NCBI GenBank assembly: GCA_902790135.1 | Contig: CADAQM010000016.1 | Coordinates: 1-38,270 of the forward strand | Direction: 5' to 3' | From: an uncultured Coriobacteriaceae bacterium | GTDB lineage: Bacteria > Actinomycetota > Coriobacteriia > Coriobacteriales > Atopobiaceae | DNA length: 38,270 nucleotides | In this document: positions 7,776 through 19,562 of the stretch, in pieces | Layout: each line of letters opens with the position of its first letter | Numbering within the stretch: position 1 is the first letter of the stretch | Program-made: the position numbers and the translations under genes | Notes under the pieces: generated by a model | What the model saw: only the letters and a program-made list of their open reading frames with translations | What the model was told of the DNA's origin: nothing | Databases searched by the model: none

Positions 7776-8942
7776 CTAGATGACCGGCCCCAAGCAATGG
7801 ATGTCGATGGCGCTGAAGTAGCCGATGGCCTCGTTCTTGGTCATCTCGCCGCACAGTACACGCAGTATCTTGGCAAACACCTCGTCTGCCACCTCGTCGA
7901 TGCTCTTCTCGCCAGTGATGATGAGACCAGCGTTGACGTCCATGTCCTCTTCCATGCGCTCGTAGGTGCGTGGATTGCCACAGATCTTGATGACAGGCAT
8001 GCTGGGGAATCCCTGCGGGGCTCCCAGTCCGGTGGAGAAGCACATGAACTGCGCTCCTGTGGCTGCCATGCCGGTGAGAATCTCGGGTTCGCGCCCCGGG
8101 GTGTCCTTGATCCAGAGGCCCTTCTGATCGGTTACGAAGGCAGGGTAGTCGAGTACGCCCTGGATGGGTCGCGTTCCGCTCTTTGCGATAGCGCCCAGGC
8201 TCTTCTCCTCGATGCTCGAGAGGCCACCGGCGATGTTGCCAGGCGTGGGTTGACCGCGCCGCATGTCGCAACCGATGCTCTTGGCGCGCGTCTCCATGGC
8301 GTCCACGATGTTGTAGATTTGTCGTCCGACCTCGGGCGTGACTGCGCGACGTGCGAGCAGGTGCTCGCCGCCTATGAACTCGGTCGTCTCGCCAAAGACC
8401 ACGGTGGCGCCGAGGTCAACAAGCCTGTCGGACACGGCTCCGATTGCGCAGTTGGACGCCATGCCGCTCGTGGTGTCGGAGGCACCGCACTTGATGGCCA
8501 TGACTACATGTGAGATGTCAGCCTCCTCGCGTTGCAGGCCCGAGACCTGTATGGCCAGACGCCGCGCGATGTCGGTGCCCTCTCGGATGGCCTTGGTCAC
8601 GCCGCCCAGCGCCTGTATGTGGATGATCTCCACGGGCTTGCCCGTGGCAGCGAGTTCCTCGTACATGCGCTCGTGTTCGGTGCCTTCGCAGCCGAGGCTC
8701 ACGATGAGCACGGCCGCGACGTTTGGACCGCGTCCCAGGCTGATGAGCGTGTCCGTCACGCGCTCAAGGTCGGGCGGCAGTTGGCAGCAGCCTTGGTGGT
8801 GAAGGTAGACCACCGTGCCCGCAACCTGGCGGCTGATGGCCTGTGCCACATCGTTTGCGCAGGTCACACTAGGTATGATGGCCACGAGGTTACGTGCTCC
8901 GTAGCGACCGTCTGGCCTGCGGTATCCCATGAAGCTCGGCAT
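7776..8942 (-). CDS. UxaA-family dehydratase, large (catalytic) subunit
   Basis: This 388-residue protein is the C-terminal domain type of altronate/galactarate/sulfolactate dehydratases (UxaA/GarD/SuyB group), enzymes that remove water from sugar acids. Visible blocks are GYRRPDGRYGARN at the N-terminus, YLHHQGCCQ, VSLGCEGTE, IKCGASDTTSGMASN, TPGNIAGGLSSIEEKSLGA and a late VIKICGNPRTY. Several of these hold the conserved Cys and His residues thought to bind a metal or iron-sulfur site. The small SAF-domain partner is encoded only 2 bases upstream, so the two polypeptides together replace one full-length UxaA. The substrate is unknown. The larA neighbour suggests an aldonate that first needs inversion at C2. 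Confidence 0.88.
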   Translation of the reverse strand: MPSFMGYRRPDGRYGARNLVAIIPSVTCANDVAQAISRQVAGTVVYLHHQGCCQLPPDLERVTDTLISLGRGPNVAAVLIVSLGCEGTEHERMYEELAATGKPVEIIHIQALGGVTKAIREGTDIARRLAIQVSGLQREEADISHVVMAIKCGASDTTSGMASNCAIGAVSDRLVDLGATVVFGETTEFIGGEHLLARRAVTPEVGRQIYNIVDAMETRAKSIGCDMRRGQPTPGNIAGGLSSIEEKSLGAIAKSGTRPIQGVLDYPAFVTDQKGLWIKDTPGREPEILTGMAATGAQFMCFSTGLGAPQGFPSMPVIKICGNPRTYERMEEDMDVNAGLIITGEKSIDEVADEVFAKILRVLCGEMTKNEAIGYFSAIDIHCLGPVI

Positions 8943-8944
8943 GG

Positions 8945-9256
8945 CTACTTGTCTCCCTCCAGGTCGCCCCGGCCGCGCATGCTGTCGAGGTTGTGTACGT
9001 GCACATATGCACCGACTTCGATGTCACGCGTTGCGACACCTATCTCCTCGCCGTACTTGGTGATCTGCTCGCCCTCCGCGATCTCGCGCAGGGCAAACTT
9101 GTGGCCATAGGGGACGTCGTCTTGCACCGTCATGAGCGTACGGGTTCCGCTCGGGTCGAGCACGACCACCTCGGTCCCAGCAACGATGTCCTCGGCGAAG
9201 ATCGTTGCCACGTTGTCCTTCGTGCTTGCCTGTATGGCTATAGGCTTGTCTTTCAT
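8945..9256 (-). CDS. UxaA-family dehydratase, small SAF-domain subunit
   Basis: This 103-residue protein corresponds to the N-terminal SAF domain of altronate dehydratase and to SuyA of sulfolactate sulfo-lyase. Characteristic segments are VPYGHKFALREIAEGEQ and ITKYGEEIGVATRDIEVG, followed by HVHNLDSMRGRGDL. I chose the ATG at 9256 because GGGAGAAGG lies just upstream on the minus strand and the alignment begins there; the frame remains open further upstream inside larA. Its stop is 2 bases before the large-subunit start, which indicates translational coupling. Confidence 0.9.
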   Translation of the reverse strand: MKDKPIAIQASTKDNVATIFAEDIVAGTEVVVLDPSGTRTLMTVQDDVPYGHKFALREIAEGEQITKYGEEIGVATRDIEVGAYVHVHNLDSMRGRGDLEGDK

Positions 9257-9303
9257 GTCGCCTTCTCCCTTGCGGTCTCGTAGCTCGTTGACGTGCGTGC
9301 TGG

Positions 9304-10578
9304 CTATTGCGCCACCGCCAGAACGCTCACGCCATCGGGTATGACCACCACGCGAGCGTCCTCGCCCTTGATCTGCCGTGCGATGGCGAGTGCCTCGTCG
9401 GGTGTGGCGGCGGGAATCATGTTGCAGCGGCGCACCGTCTCGGCGTCCAGCTGGCTCACCAGCACCATGCGATGCTTGTGCAGGATCCGCGCGTAGATCT
9501 GCGGGCACCACTGCTCGGGGATGGTCTGTTTTGAGGGGATCGCCGAGAGATATGCGTCTATCTCCTCTGGTGTGCCCATCTGAATGAGCTGCGCAAAGTG
9601 GCTGCCGCCCATGCCCTCGAGGCAGCTGCAGCACATGATGATGACGCCGTCCTCGCCCGCGCAAGCCTCGGCCGTGGCAACGGCCTTCGGGCTTTGGTAG
9701 AGGTTCTGGTCGAGTGGGTACCCGCCGTTGGTGGTGACCACGATGTCTCCCGTCACCGGCGGACACTGCGACCACTGCCGCACGTAGGACACGCCTGCCG
9801 CATGGGCCTCCTCAAGATCGCCCGCCCAGGCGCCGATGACCTGCTTATTGGCGTTGAGTGCCACGTTGAGGATGAAGGCCACGCCCACACGCCTTGCGGC
9901 TACCACCATGTCCTCGTGGATGGGGTTGCGCTCAAGCACACCTGTGAGCGCATGGGGGCTCGCGATGGCTTGGTAGGAGTGGTTCTCCTTCACGGTCTCC
10001 TCGGCGCAGATGCCGGGCAGGATGGATTTTCGCCCACCTGAGAAACCCGCGAAGAAATGCGGCTCGATGAATCCCTCGCAGATGAGGAGGTTGCACTCCG
10101 TGGCGAGGTGGTTGACCTTGAAGCTGGCGCCTGAGGGCAGAGCCCCCATGTCCGTGAACAGCGTGGGGTCGAAGGCGTCGTTGCATACGATGTGCTCGTT
10201 ATCCACGATGGCGTCGCCGAACATGCGACGCTGCTCCTCCTCGGTGGTCACCCGATGCAGCCCTGTGGCTATGAGGATCGTCACCTGCGCGTCAGGGTTG
10301 CCTGACCTAATCTCCTCGAGTTCGAGAGGCAGCGTGATTCGGCTGGGTACCGCACGCGTGTGGTCGCTTGTCACGAGGACGATGTGGTCCTTGCCGCGCG
10401 CGAGGTCACGCAGGCGCGGCGTGCCGATGGGGTTTGCCAAGGCCTGGCGCACGAGCTCCTCCTCGCTGGGATCCGGCTCCAGCTCGCCCATGCGCGTCTC
10501 GACCACCGCCTCCAGGTGCTCCTCTTCCACATGCAGGTTGAGGGATGCGTGTCCATAGGGAAGGGCTATGGTTTTCAT
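9304..10578 (-). CDS. LarA-family nickel-pincer-nucleotide-dependent racemase/epimerase
   Basis: This 424-residue protein has all hallmarks of LarA, the lactate racemase family that uses a nickel pincer nucleotide. Counting from the ATG at 10578, His108 (ATGLH), His174 and Lys184 (EPHFFAGFSGGRKSILPG) and His200 (KENH) fall at the same numbers as the His108, His174, Lys184 and His200 known in Lactiplantibacillus LarA. Lys184 holds the cofactor. SDHTRAVPS is also typical. The start has a weak upstream purine stretch; a longer open frame to 10776 looks non-coding. The cofactor makers LarB, LarC and LarE are not in the window. LarA homologues can act on malate, 2-hydroxyglutarate or gluconate. 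Beside uxaA genes, an aldonate 2-epimerase is likelier than a lactate racemase. Confidence 0.9.
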   Translation of the reverse strand: MKTIALPYGHASLNLHVEEEHLEAVVETRMGELEPDPSEEELVRQALANPIGTPRLRDLARGKDHIVLVTSDHTRAVPSRITLPLELEEIRSGNPDAQVTILIATGLHRVTTEEEQRRMFGDAIVDNEHIVCNDAFDPTLFTDMGALPSGASFKVNHLATECNLLICEGFIEPHFFAGFSGGRKSILPGICAEETVKENHSYQAIASPHALTGVLERNPIHEDMVVAARRVGVAFILNVALNANKQVIGAWAGDLEEAHAAGVSYVRQWSQCPPVTGDIVVTTNGGYPLDQNLYQSPKAVATAEACAGEDGVIIMCCSCLEGMGGSHFAQLIQMGTPEEIDAYLSAIPSKQTIPEQWCPQIYARILHKHRMVLVSQLDAETVRRCNMIPAATPDEALAIARQIKGEDARVVVIPDGVSVLAVAQ

Positions 10579-10917
10579 GCTTGCTCCGTCCTCGGAAGTC
10601 CCAGGAAGGCGGTGGATGCACGCGGTCGCAAGAGCTGTGTCGTTGCGACTTGCCGCCTTGTCATCACTATAGACGCCTATGACGGGTGGGCTGGTACGTC
10701 TCTGGTGGGTGGCATATGGAAGCCTATCGAAAACCTGGCTTGGAGTATCTCGGATGGAGGTCTGCGCAAACTGCAATTCCGTGGCAGCGACCTGTTGCCT
10801 GTCACGCTATTGTCCGAAACTTTCGAAATAGTGACCTTGCACAGCGATAATGTCTAAACGGGAATCATGCTGGCCGATAATGGGATGGGTGATTCAAAGA
10901 GAAGGGGCAGAGGGCTT
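10579..10917. promoter_or_regulatory. divergent promoter region between larA and the rhamnosidase gene
   Basis: This 339-bp gap shows no credible gene. It contains the perfect 11-bp palindrome CGAAACTTTCG (10815-10825), whose reverse complement provides the TCGAAAGTT core also found upstream of rhaB. A GATAAT -10-like box lies at 10845-10850, towards the rhamnosidase. A CTATAG at 10668-10673 gives TATAG on the minus strand and could serve larA. A diverged copy of the GTGACA...TGTCAC repeat is at 10781-10807. All assignments are by eye. Confidence 0.4.
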
Positions 10918-13695
10918 ATGAACATCACGCGCATGCAGGTCAATCACATCGTCAACCCGCTGGGCTTTGACCTTGGCGAAAGACCGACGTTTTCTTGGGT
11001 GGTCGAGGATGCCAAGGGCACGCGTTCCGAGGCCTCGCGCGTGGTGGTCACCCGTGGCGACAAGGTAGTGGCGGACACCGGCTGGGCTGGTCTCGACGCC
11101 AAGGCCTGCGCGATTGACGTGCCGCTCGCCCCTCGTACGCGTTATGAGTGGAAGGTCTCCGTACGTACCGACGCTGGTGAGGAGGCCACAAGCGAGGCCG
11201 CGTGGTTCGAGACGGCCAAGCTGGACGAACCGTGGGCAGCCAAGTGGCTGACCTGCGACTACGACGATCCGCGCCACCCCGTGTTCTCAAAGTACCTTGC
11301 GCTTGTGGGCGATGAGGTCGTCTCCGCACGCCTGTACATTATTGGTCTGGGCGTCTATCAGGCCTTCATTGGCGGCGTATGCGTGGGCGACGAGTATCTG
11401 GCTCCTGGTACGCATGCTTACGACCAGTGGCTGCAGTATCAGACCTATGACGTCACCGACCTTGTCGCGAACGGAGCGGAGCTCTCGGTGGCGCTCGGCC
11501 ACGGCTGGTACAGCGGGCGCTTTGGCTTTGTCAAAAGTGAACGCGGCTTCTACGGCAACGACTGGCGACTCATCGCTGAGCTTCGCGTGACCTATGCGGA
11601 TGGCACCGAGCAGGTTGTGGGTACCGATGAGAGCTGGCAGGTGACCCGCTCCAACGTGACCTTCTCGAACATCTACGACGGCGAGCACGTGGATGACACG
11701 CTGGTGCAGGTCGAGCCCGTGCCGGTAAGCCTGTTGCCTGCCGACGAGGCAGCGGAGTCGACGGCAAAGCTCCATGCCCGTCTCTCCCTGCCCGTCACCG
11801 CACACGAGACCTTCGAGCCCGAGCTCATCTGCACGCCAGCGGGGGAGTGCGTGCTCGATCTGGGACAGAACATCGCTGGCACCTTCCGCATGCGTGGCCA
11901 GTGGCCTGCTGGCTCTCGCGTCCATCTGCAGTTTGGCGAGCTCTTACAGGACGGCAACTTCTACCGTGACAACCTGCGCACGGCCTTGGCTGAGTACTGG
12001 TACACGAGCGACGGCGAGTTGCACGTGCTCGAGCCGCGCTTCACCTTCTACGGCTACCGCTATGCCAAGATCGAGGTCGATGGTGCCGCGCCTGTGACCT
12101 TTGACCCAGCAGACTTCACGGGCATCGCGCTCTACAGTGACTTTGACAGCGACCGTGGGCGCATCACCACGGGCAACGAGAAGGTCAACCAGCTCGTCTC
12201 CAACGTACGCTGGGGCATGAGGGACAACTTCCTCGATACCGCGACCGACTGCCCGCAGCGCGACGAGCGCATGGGTTGGACGGGCGACGCCAACGTCTTC
12301 TCTGGTACGGCACTACGCCTGGCAGCACCTTACGCCTTCTACCGCAAGTACCTCTACGACATGGCGCTCGAGCAGCAGGCGCGCGATGGCCAAGTGACGG
12401 CGACGGTTCCCGCGTTCGGGTCGCAGTTTGGCAATGGCACCGCCGTATGGGGTGACGCCACCTGCCGCATCCCTTGGAGCATGTACGAGGTCGATGGTGA
12501 CCCAGCCATCCTCGCCGAGCACTACGATGCCATGCGTGGCTGGGTCGACTGGATCGAGCAGCTTGATGGTGACGCGCACGTTTGGGGTAAGGTGTTCCAG
12601 TTTGGTGACTGGCTGGCACTGGACGGTCCGGTGCCAGGTGGCGTGATGGGTGGCACGGACACGGGGCTTATCGCCTACCTCTCGTGGTGGGACAGCGCCA
12701 TGACGGTGGCGGCGGCCGCGCACGTGCTGGGACGCACGGATGACGAGGCCCACTATCGCGCGCTTGCCGATCGCATCCACGCATGGATCGAGGCGGAGTA
12801 CTACACGGCCACCGGGCGCTGCGCGGTCAACACGCAGACTGCCTACGTGCTGTCGCTCTGGTACGGCTTTGGTAACCGCGCGTGGAGCGCGGCAGAGCTG
12901 CGCCGTCTGTTGCAGGAGAACGGCGGCAAGCTCAAGACGGGATTTACCGGCACGCCGCTGCTGTGCCCCGTCCTCTCGCAGAACGGGCTCGATCGTGAGG
13001 CATACGACCTGCTCCTAAACGAGGACTGCCCTGGCTGGCTTTTTGCCGTCAATCTGGGTGCGACTACCGTCTGGGAGCGCTGGGACTCGCTCGATGCCGA
13101 TGGCCACATCACGGGCATAGACATGAACTCGATGAACCACTACAGCTATGGCTCTATTGTGGAGTGGCTAATGAGCTATGCGGCGGGCCTGAATCTGGCT
13201 GAGCCGGGCTTTGCCCGCGCTACCGTCGCGCCGCACGTAGATTGGCGCCTGCGCTCCTGTGCGGCGGAGATGGATACTGCCGCTGGCACCTACGCAGCAA
13301 GCTGGGAGTGCGTGGACGAGACGCACCTGCGCATGTGCGTGACCGTGCCCTTTGGCGGTGAGGCAGATGTCATGCTGCCGCTGGCGACCGAGGGTGCCTA
13401 CGAGGCGCTCGGCGGGCACGTGCTTGCCGCGGGCTCCTACGAGGTGACCTATGAGACCACCAAGCCCCTGCGTCGCGTGCCCTCCGTTGACTGGACGGTC
13501 GCGCAGCTGCTCGACGACCCCGCAATCGCAAATGCCGCCCGACCCTTCGTGGATGGCTTCGACTTCTGCATGAGCAACGCGGACCCCTCAAAGACCCTGC
13601 GTGAGCTACAGGCCGAGGGACTCGGCCAGAACGAGAAGATGACGGCCGGTCAGCTCGAGGCCTGCGATGCGGCCCTGCGTGCCCTGAGCGATTAG
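10918..13695 (+). CDS. alpha-L-rhamnosidase, GH78
   Basis: This 925-residue glycoside hydrolase of family 78 releases terminal alpha-L-rhamnose from flavonoid, saponin or polysaccharide rhamnosides by inversion. The order is an N-terminal Ig-like domain (HIVNPLGFDLGERPTFSW), beta-sandwich carbohydrate-binding domains, an (alpha/alpha)6 barrel and a C-terminal beta domain. The barrel has the invariant TDCPQRDERMGWTGD block and GATTVWERWDS, which hold the Asp/Glu residues implicated in catalysis. There is no signal peptide, so it should act in the cytoplasm on imported rhamnosides. I chose ATG 10918 because it follows GAAGGGGCAGAGGG; the frame is open to 10867. It supplies rhamnose to the nearby rha operon, with which it may share an operator core. 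A terminator follows. Confidence 0.93.
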   Translation: MNITRMQVNHIVNPLGFDLGERPTFSWVVEDAKGTRSEASRVVVTRGDKVVADTGWAGLDAKACAIDVPLAPRTRYEWKVSVRTDAGEEATSEAAWFETAKLDEPWAAKWLTCDYDDPRHPVFSKYLALVGDEVVSARLYIIGLGVYQAFIGGVCVGDEYLAPGTHAYDQWLQYQTYDVTDLVANGAELSVALGHGWYSGRFGFVKSERGFYGNDWRLIAELRVTYADGTEQVVGTDESWQVTRSNVTFSNIYDGEHVDDTLVQVEPVPVSLLPADEAAESTAKLHARLSLPVTAHETFEPELICTPAGECVLDLGQNIAGTFRMRGQWPAGSRVHLQFGELLQDGNFYRDNLRTALAEYWYTSDGELHVLEPRFTFYGYRYAKIEVDGAAPVTFDPADFTGIALYSDFDSDRGRITTGNEKVNQLVSNVRWGMRDNFLDTATDCPQRDERMGWTGDANVFSGTALRLAAPYAFYRKYLYDMALEQQARDGQVTATVPAFGSQFGNGTAVWGDATCRIPWSMYEVDGDPAILAEHYDAMRGWVDWIEQLDGDAHVWGKVFQFGDWLALDGPVPGGVMGGTDTGLIAYLSWWDSAMTVAAAAHVLGRTDDEAHYRALADRIHAWIEAEYYTATGRCAVNTQTAYVLSLWYGFGNRAWSAAELRRLLQENGGKLKTGFTGTPLLCPVLSQNGLDREAYDLLLNEDCPGWLFAVNLGATTVWERWDSLDADGHITGIDMNSMNHYSYGSIVEWLMSYAAGLNLAEPGFARATVAPHVDWRLRSCAAEMDTAAGTYAASWECVDETHLRMCVTVPFGGEADVMLPLATEGAYEALGGHVLAAGSYEVTYETTKPLRRVPSVDWTVAQLLDDPAIANAARPFVDGFDFCMSNADPSKTLRELQAEGLGQNEKMTAGQLEACDAALRALSD

Positions 13696-13726
13696 GCGGC
13701 TGCGGACGATAATCACCTAACAGAAG

Positions 13727-13760
13727 ATGGGCCGGATGGTATTGCCGTCCGTCCCATTTT
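13727..13760 (+). terminator. terminator after the rhamnosidase gene
   Basis: A 13-bp stem, ATGGGCCGGATGG (13727-13739) with CCGTCCGTCCCAT (13745-13757), has one mismatch and one G-U pair and is followed by TTT. It lies 31 bp after the stop codon. Confidence 0.65.
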
Positions 13761-13866
13761 GCCTTCGCAGCTTGTGGCGCAGGGTGGGAACAGGACGAAC
13801 TACTCCGGTATCTGCTGGATATAATGAGCATTGAACACGTGCGACGATCAAAGGGAGATGCTGACC

Positions 13867-14193
13867 ATGGACCACGAGGCCGAGGCGCGCCGCATCCACA
13901 AAACAGGCTTGAACTGCTCAAACTCGCTGTACCAGGCCTTTTCTGACATCGACCACGCAGGTGGCAACCCGCCCGCTCCACGCAGCATCGGGGGCAAGTG
14001 CGGTGCACTGCTCACCGCGCAAAAGATCCTGCGCGACCTGGGCATCGACCGAGAGGACGAGCTCGAGAAGGCCTTCGAGCAGGAGTTCGGCTTCGTGACC
14101 TGCATTGATCTCAAGCGTCACCGCTGCAACTGCAACGACTGCGTGGGCGTGGCGTCCCGACTTGCAGACCAGATGCTGGCCGAGGGGCGCTAG
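13867..14193 (+). CDS. CGCAxxGCC-type cysteine-rich small protein (C_GCAxxG_C_C-like)
   Basis: This 108-residue protein resembles the small redox-type family named for its C_GCAxxG_C_C motif. The pieces are NCSNS near residue 18, GGKCGALLTA near residue 45, and a C-terminal cluster FGFVTCIDLKRHRCNCNDC. The usual GCAxxG is varied to KCGALL here. Members are thought to bind a metal or act in redox chemistry, sometimes fused to electron carriers; the precise function is unknown. I chose the ATG at 13867, about 10 bases after AAAGGGAG; a start at 13858 would be too close to that site. The neighbouring flavodoxin-type gene is convergent, so no operon is implied. Confidence 0.7.
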   Translation: MDHEAEARRIHKTGLNCSNSLYQAFSDIDHAGGNPPAPRSIGGKCGALLTAQKILRDLGIDREDELEKAFEQEFGFVTCIDLKRHRCNCNDCVGVASRLADQMLAEGR

Positions 14194-14212
14194 GCTCCCC
14201 AGGCTCTTGTGG

Positions 14213-17469
<3,257 letters not shown>

Positions 17470-17533
17470 CTGCAGCTGTGATAGACAATCCGCGGGCTTT
17501 GTCAACTTGTGGACTCGGCCGTATTACCGTGTA

Positions 17534-17562
17534 TGGCACGCTGGGCTACCAGTCCGTACAAT
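17534..17562 (+). promoter_or_regulatory. candidate promoter of the MBL-fold/aldo-keto reductase pair
   Basis: TGGCAC (17534-17539), a 17-bp spacer and TACAAT (17557-17562) form a reasonable sigma-70-type promoter. It lies 31 bp before the start codon at 17594. Confidence 0.5.
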
Positions 17563-17593
17563 GAGGCCAAGCCACAACAGAAGGAGGAGCATC

Positions 17594-18421
17594 ATGAGCG
17601 TTCAGATTCGTCGCAGCGCATCCGGTCAGGCCATGCCGAGGGAGACGGTCCAGCTGCCGGCCGAGGCCTTTGGCCCCAGCGACACCACCACCGTCTACTG
17701 GCTGGGCAACGCCGGGTTCCTTCTCAACAGCAGGGGAACGACCATCATGTGCGACCCGCTGCTCGTGGGCTTCGACATGCCCACGCTGGTCGAGCCGCCA
17801 ATCCTCCCGGAGGACGTGCCCGCCTTTGACGCACTGCTCTACACCCACATCGACAACGACCACTTTGCTCGCGAGACGCTTGCGGGCATCAAGGACAAGG
17901 CCGGCGAGGTCCATGCCAGCCACTACGTGGCCCAGGTCGCTCGCGACGAGGAGCACGTGACTGGCGCGATCGGCCACGACATCGGCGAGCGCTTCTGCGT
18001 GGGCTGCGTGGATGTGACGCTGACCCCCACCTGGCACAACTGGCAGGCCCACATGACCAGCGAGAAGTACCAGCACCGCACCTGGGAGCGCAAGGAGTAC
18101 TGCGGTTATTGGTTTGACACCCCCGACGGCTCCATCTGGCTGCCCAGCGACAGCCGCCCCCTGCCCGAGTTCCTCGAGTGGGAGAAGGCACCGGACATGA
18201 TGCTCTTCGACTTCTCGGACAACATCTGGCACATCACCTTTACCGGTGCGGTGGAGCTGGCCAACCACTATCCCGAGGCCGAGCTGCTGCTCGTTCATTG
18301 GGGCTGCGTGGACGCGCCCAACTACACGCCCTTCAACGGTGATCCCGAGCGCCTGCAGGCCGCTGTCAAGAACCCGGAGCGCGTGCACGCACTCGCCCTG
18401 GGCGAAGGCCTGTCGCTCTAG
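17594..18421 (+). CDS. metallo-beta-lactamase-fold hydrolase, UlaG-like
   Basis: This 275-residue MBL-fold protein opens with a beta-sandwich strand pattern YWLGNAGFLLN and has the metal motif THIDNDHF (HxDxDH type). Later ligands are likely in the TWHNWQAH and WLPSDSRP segments, and a final His in LLLVHWGCV. This spacing resembles UlaG (L-ascorbate-6-phosphate lactonase) and related proteins, although UlaG is longer (about 354 residues). The substrate is uncertain; a lactone or phosphodiester is possible. A strong ribosome site AAGGAGGAG precedes the start. The aldo/keto reductase begins 29 bases after its stop, so the two probably form one transcript. Confidence 0.78.
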   Translation: MSVQIRRSASGQAMPRETVQLPAEAFGPSDTTTVYWLGNAGFLLNSRGTTIMCDPLLVGFDMPTLVEPPILPEDVPAFDALLYTHIDNDHFARETLAGIKDKAGEVHASHYVAQVARDEEHVTGAIGHDIGERFCVGCVDVTLTPTWHNWQAHMTSEKYQHRTWERKEYCGYWFDTPDGSIWLPSDSRPLPEFLEWEKAPDMMLFDFSDNIWHITFTGAVELANHYPEAELLLVHWGCVDAPNYTPFNGDPERLQAAVKNPERVHALALGEGLSL

Positions 18422-18450
18422 CCTGACAGTCACGAAGAGGGGACGCGACC

Positions 18451-19440
18451 ATGCAATACGCCACCATCGGACGCACGGACATCGAGGTCAGCCGCTTCTG
18501 CCTGGGCTGCATGGGCTTCGGCGAGGTTCGCGAGAACGCCCTGCACAAATGGACGCTGGGGCCTGAGGACACTCGCGCAATCATCAAACAGGCGCTCGAC
18601 GCCGGCATCGACTTCTTTGACACGGCCATGGCCTACTCGTTTGGCACGAGCGAGGAGTACGTGGGACAGGCTCTGCGCGAGCTTGCACCGCGCGACAAGT
18701 GGGTGATTGCCACCAAGTACAGCCCGCGTCCTGCGGCGCAGGTCGACCCTGCCGTGAGCGGTGCCGAGTGGATTCGCACCTGCATCGACAACAGCCTGCG
18801 TCGCCTGGGCGTGGACACCATCGACCTGTACTACATGCACAGCTGGGACTATGCGACGCCGATCGAGGAGTCGCTCGAGGCGCTGAACGAGGCTGTTGTT
18901 GCGGGCAAGGTGCGGGCGCTGGGTGTCTCCAACTGCCATCCCTACCAGCTTGCCCGCGCCAATGACATCGCTGCGGCACACGGCTGGGCCCGCTTCGAGG
19001 CCATTCAGAGCCACATGAACCTCATCTTCCGCGAGGATGAGCGCGAGCTGCTGCAGCTCTGCAACGAGGACGACATCTCCACCATGCCGTACAGTGCGCT
19101 TGCCGCTGGCCGTCTCTCCCGCAAGCCTGGCGAGACGAGCAAGCGTCTTGAGATGGACACCTTCGCCAAGGGCAAGTATGACGCCACGGCCGAGCAGGAC
19201 AACGTGATCGTGGAGCGTGTGGCCGAGGTGGCCGAGCGTCTGGGCACGTCCATGACGGCAGTCTCGCTTGCGTGGCTGCTCACCAAGGTGACGAGCCCGG
19301 TGGTCGGCGCCACCAAACCGCACCATCTGGAGGGACCGGCTGCGGCGGCGGGTCTTACGCTCTCAGCCGAGGACATCGCCTACCTCGAGGAGCCCTACGT
19401 GCCGCATGCGCTCGTGGGCGTCATGGCGCAGAGGCGATAG
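18451..19440 (+). CDS. aldo/keto reductase
   Basis: This 329-residue NADPH-dependent oxidoreductase has the AKR (beta/alpha)8 barrel. The catalytic tetrad is visible as Asp in FFDTAMAYSFG, Tyr in the same block, Lys in IATKYSP and His in YYMHSWD. LGVSNCHPYQL and the late PVVGATKPHHLE cofactor segment are typical of the YakC/Tas-like branch. The most likely job is reduction of a small aldehyde, sugar or ketone. It could reduce the lactaldehyde produced by RhaD, but nothing in the sequence proves that. It is co-directional with the MBL gene and is followed by a terminator. Confidence 0.9.
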   Translation: MQYATIGRTDIEVSRFCLGCMGFGEVRENALHKWTLGPEDTRAIIKQALDAGIDFFDTAMAYSFGTSEEYVGQALRELAPRDKWVIATKYSPRPAAQVDPAVSGAEWIRTCIDNSLRRLGVDTIDLYYMHSWDYATPIEESLEALNEAVVAGKVRALGVSNCHPYQLARANDIAAAHGWARFEAIQSHMNLIFREDERELLQLCNEDDISTMPYSALAAGRLSRKPGETSKRLEMDTFAKGKYDATAEQDNVIVERVAEVAERLGTSMTAVSLAWLLTKVTSPVVGATKPHHLEGPAAAAGLTLSAEDIAYLEEPYVPHALVGVMAQRR

Positions 19441-19461
19441 CCAGACAAACACGCGAACATG

Positions 19462-19491
19462 GCGGGGCGGTCTTATCTGAGGCTGCCCCGC
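19462..19491 (+). terminator. terminator after the aldo/keto reductase gene
   Basis: Arms GCGGGGC (19462-19468) and GCCCCGC (19485-19491) form a perfect 7-bp stem with a 16-nt loop and are followed by TTGG. It is 21 bp after the stop codon. Confidence 0.6.
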
Positions 19492-19562
19492 TTGGCGTCT
19501 CTTGGCTAGGTGCGCTGAAGGTCTAGGTATAGTTAGGGGAGGCCGAGGCGAAAGGTGATGCG

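Noticed and set aside
10579..10776. An N-terminal extension of LarA to 10776
   Set aside because: With the ATG at 10578 the four key residues fall exactly at the family positions; the upstream codons show no similarity and run through the divergent promoter region.
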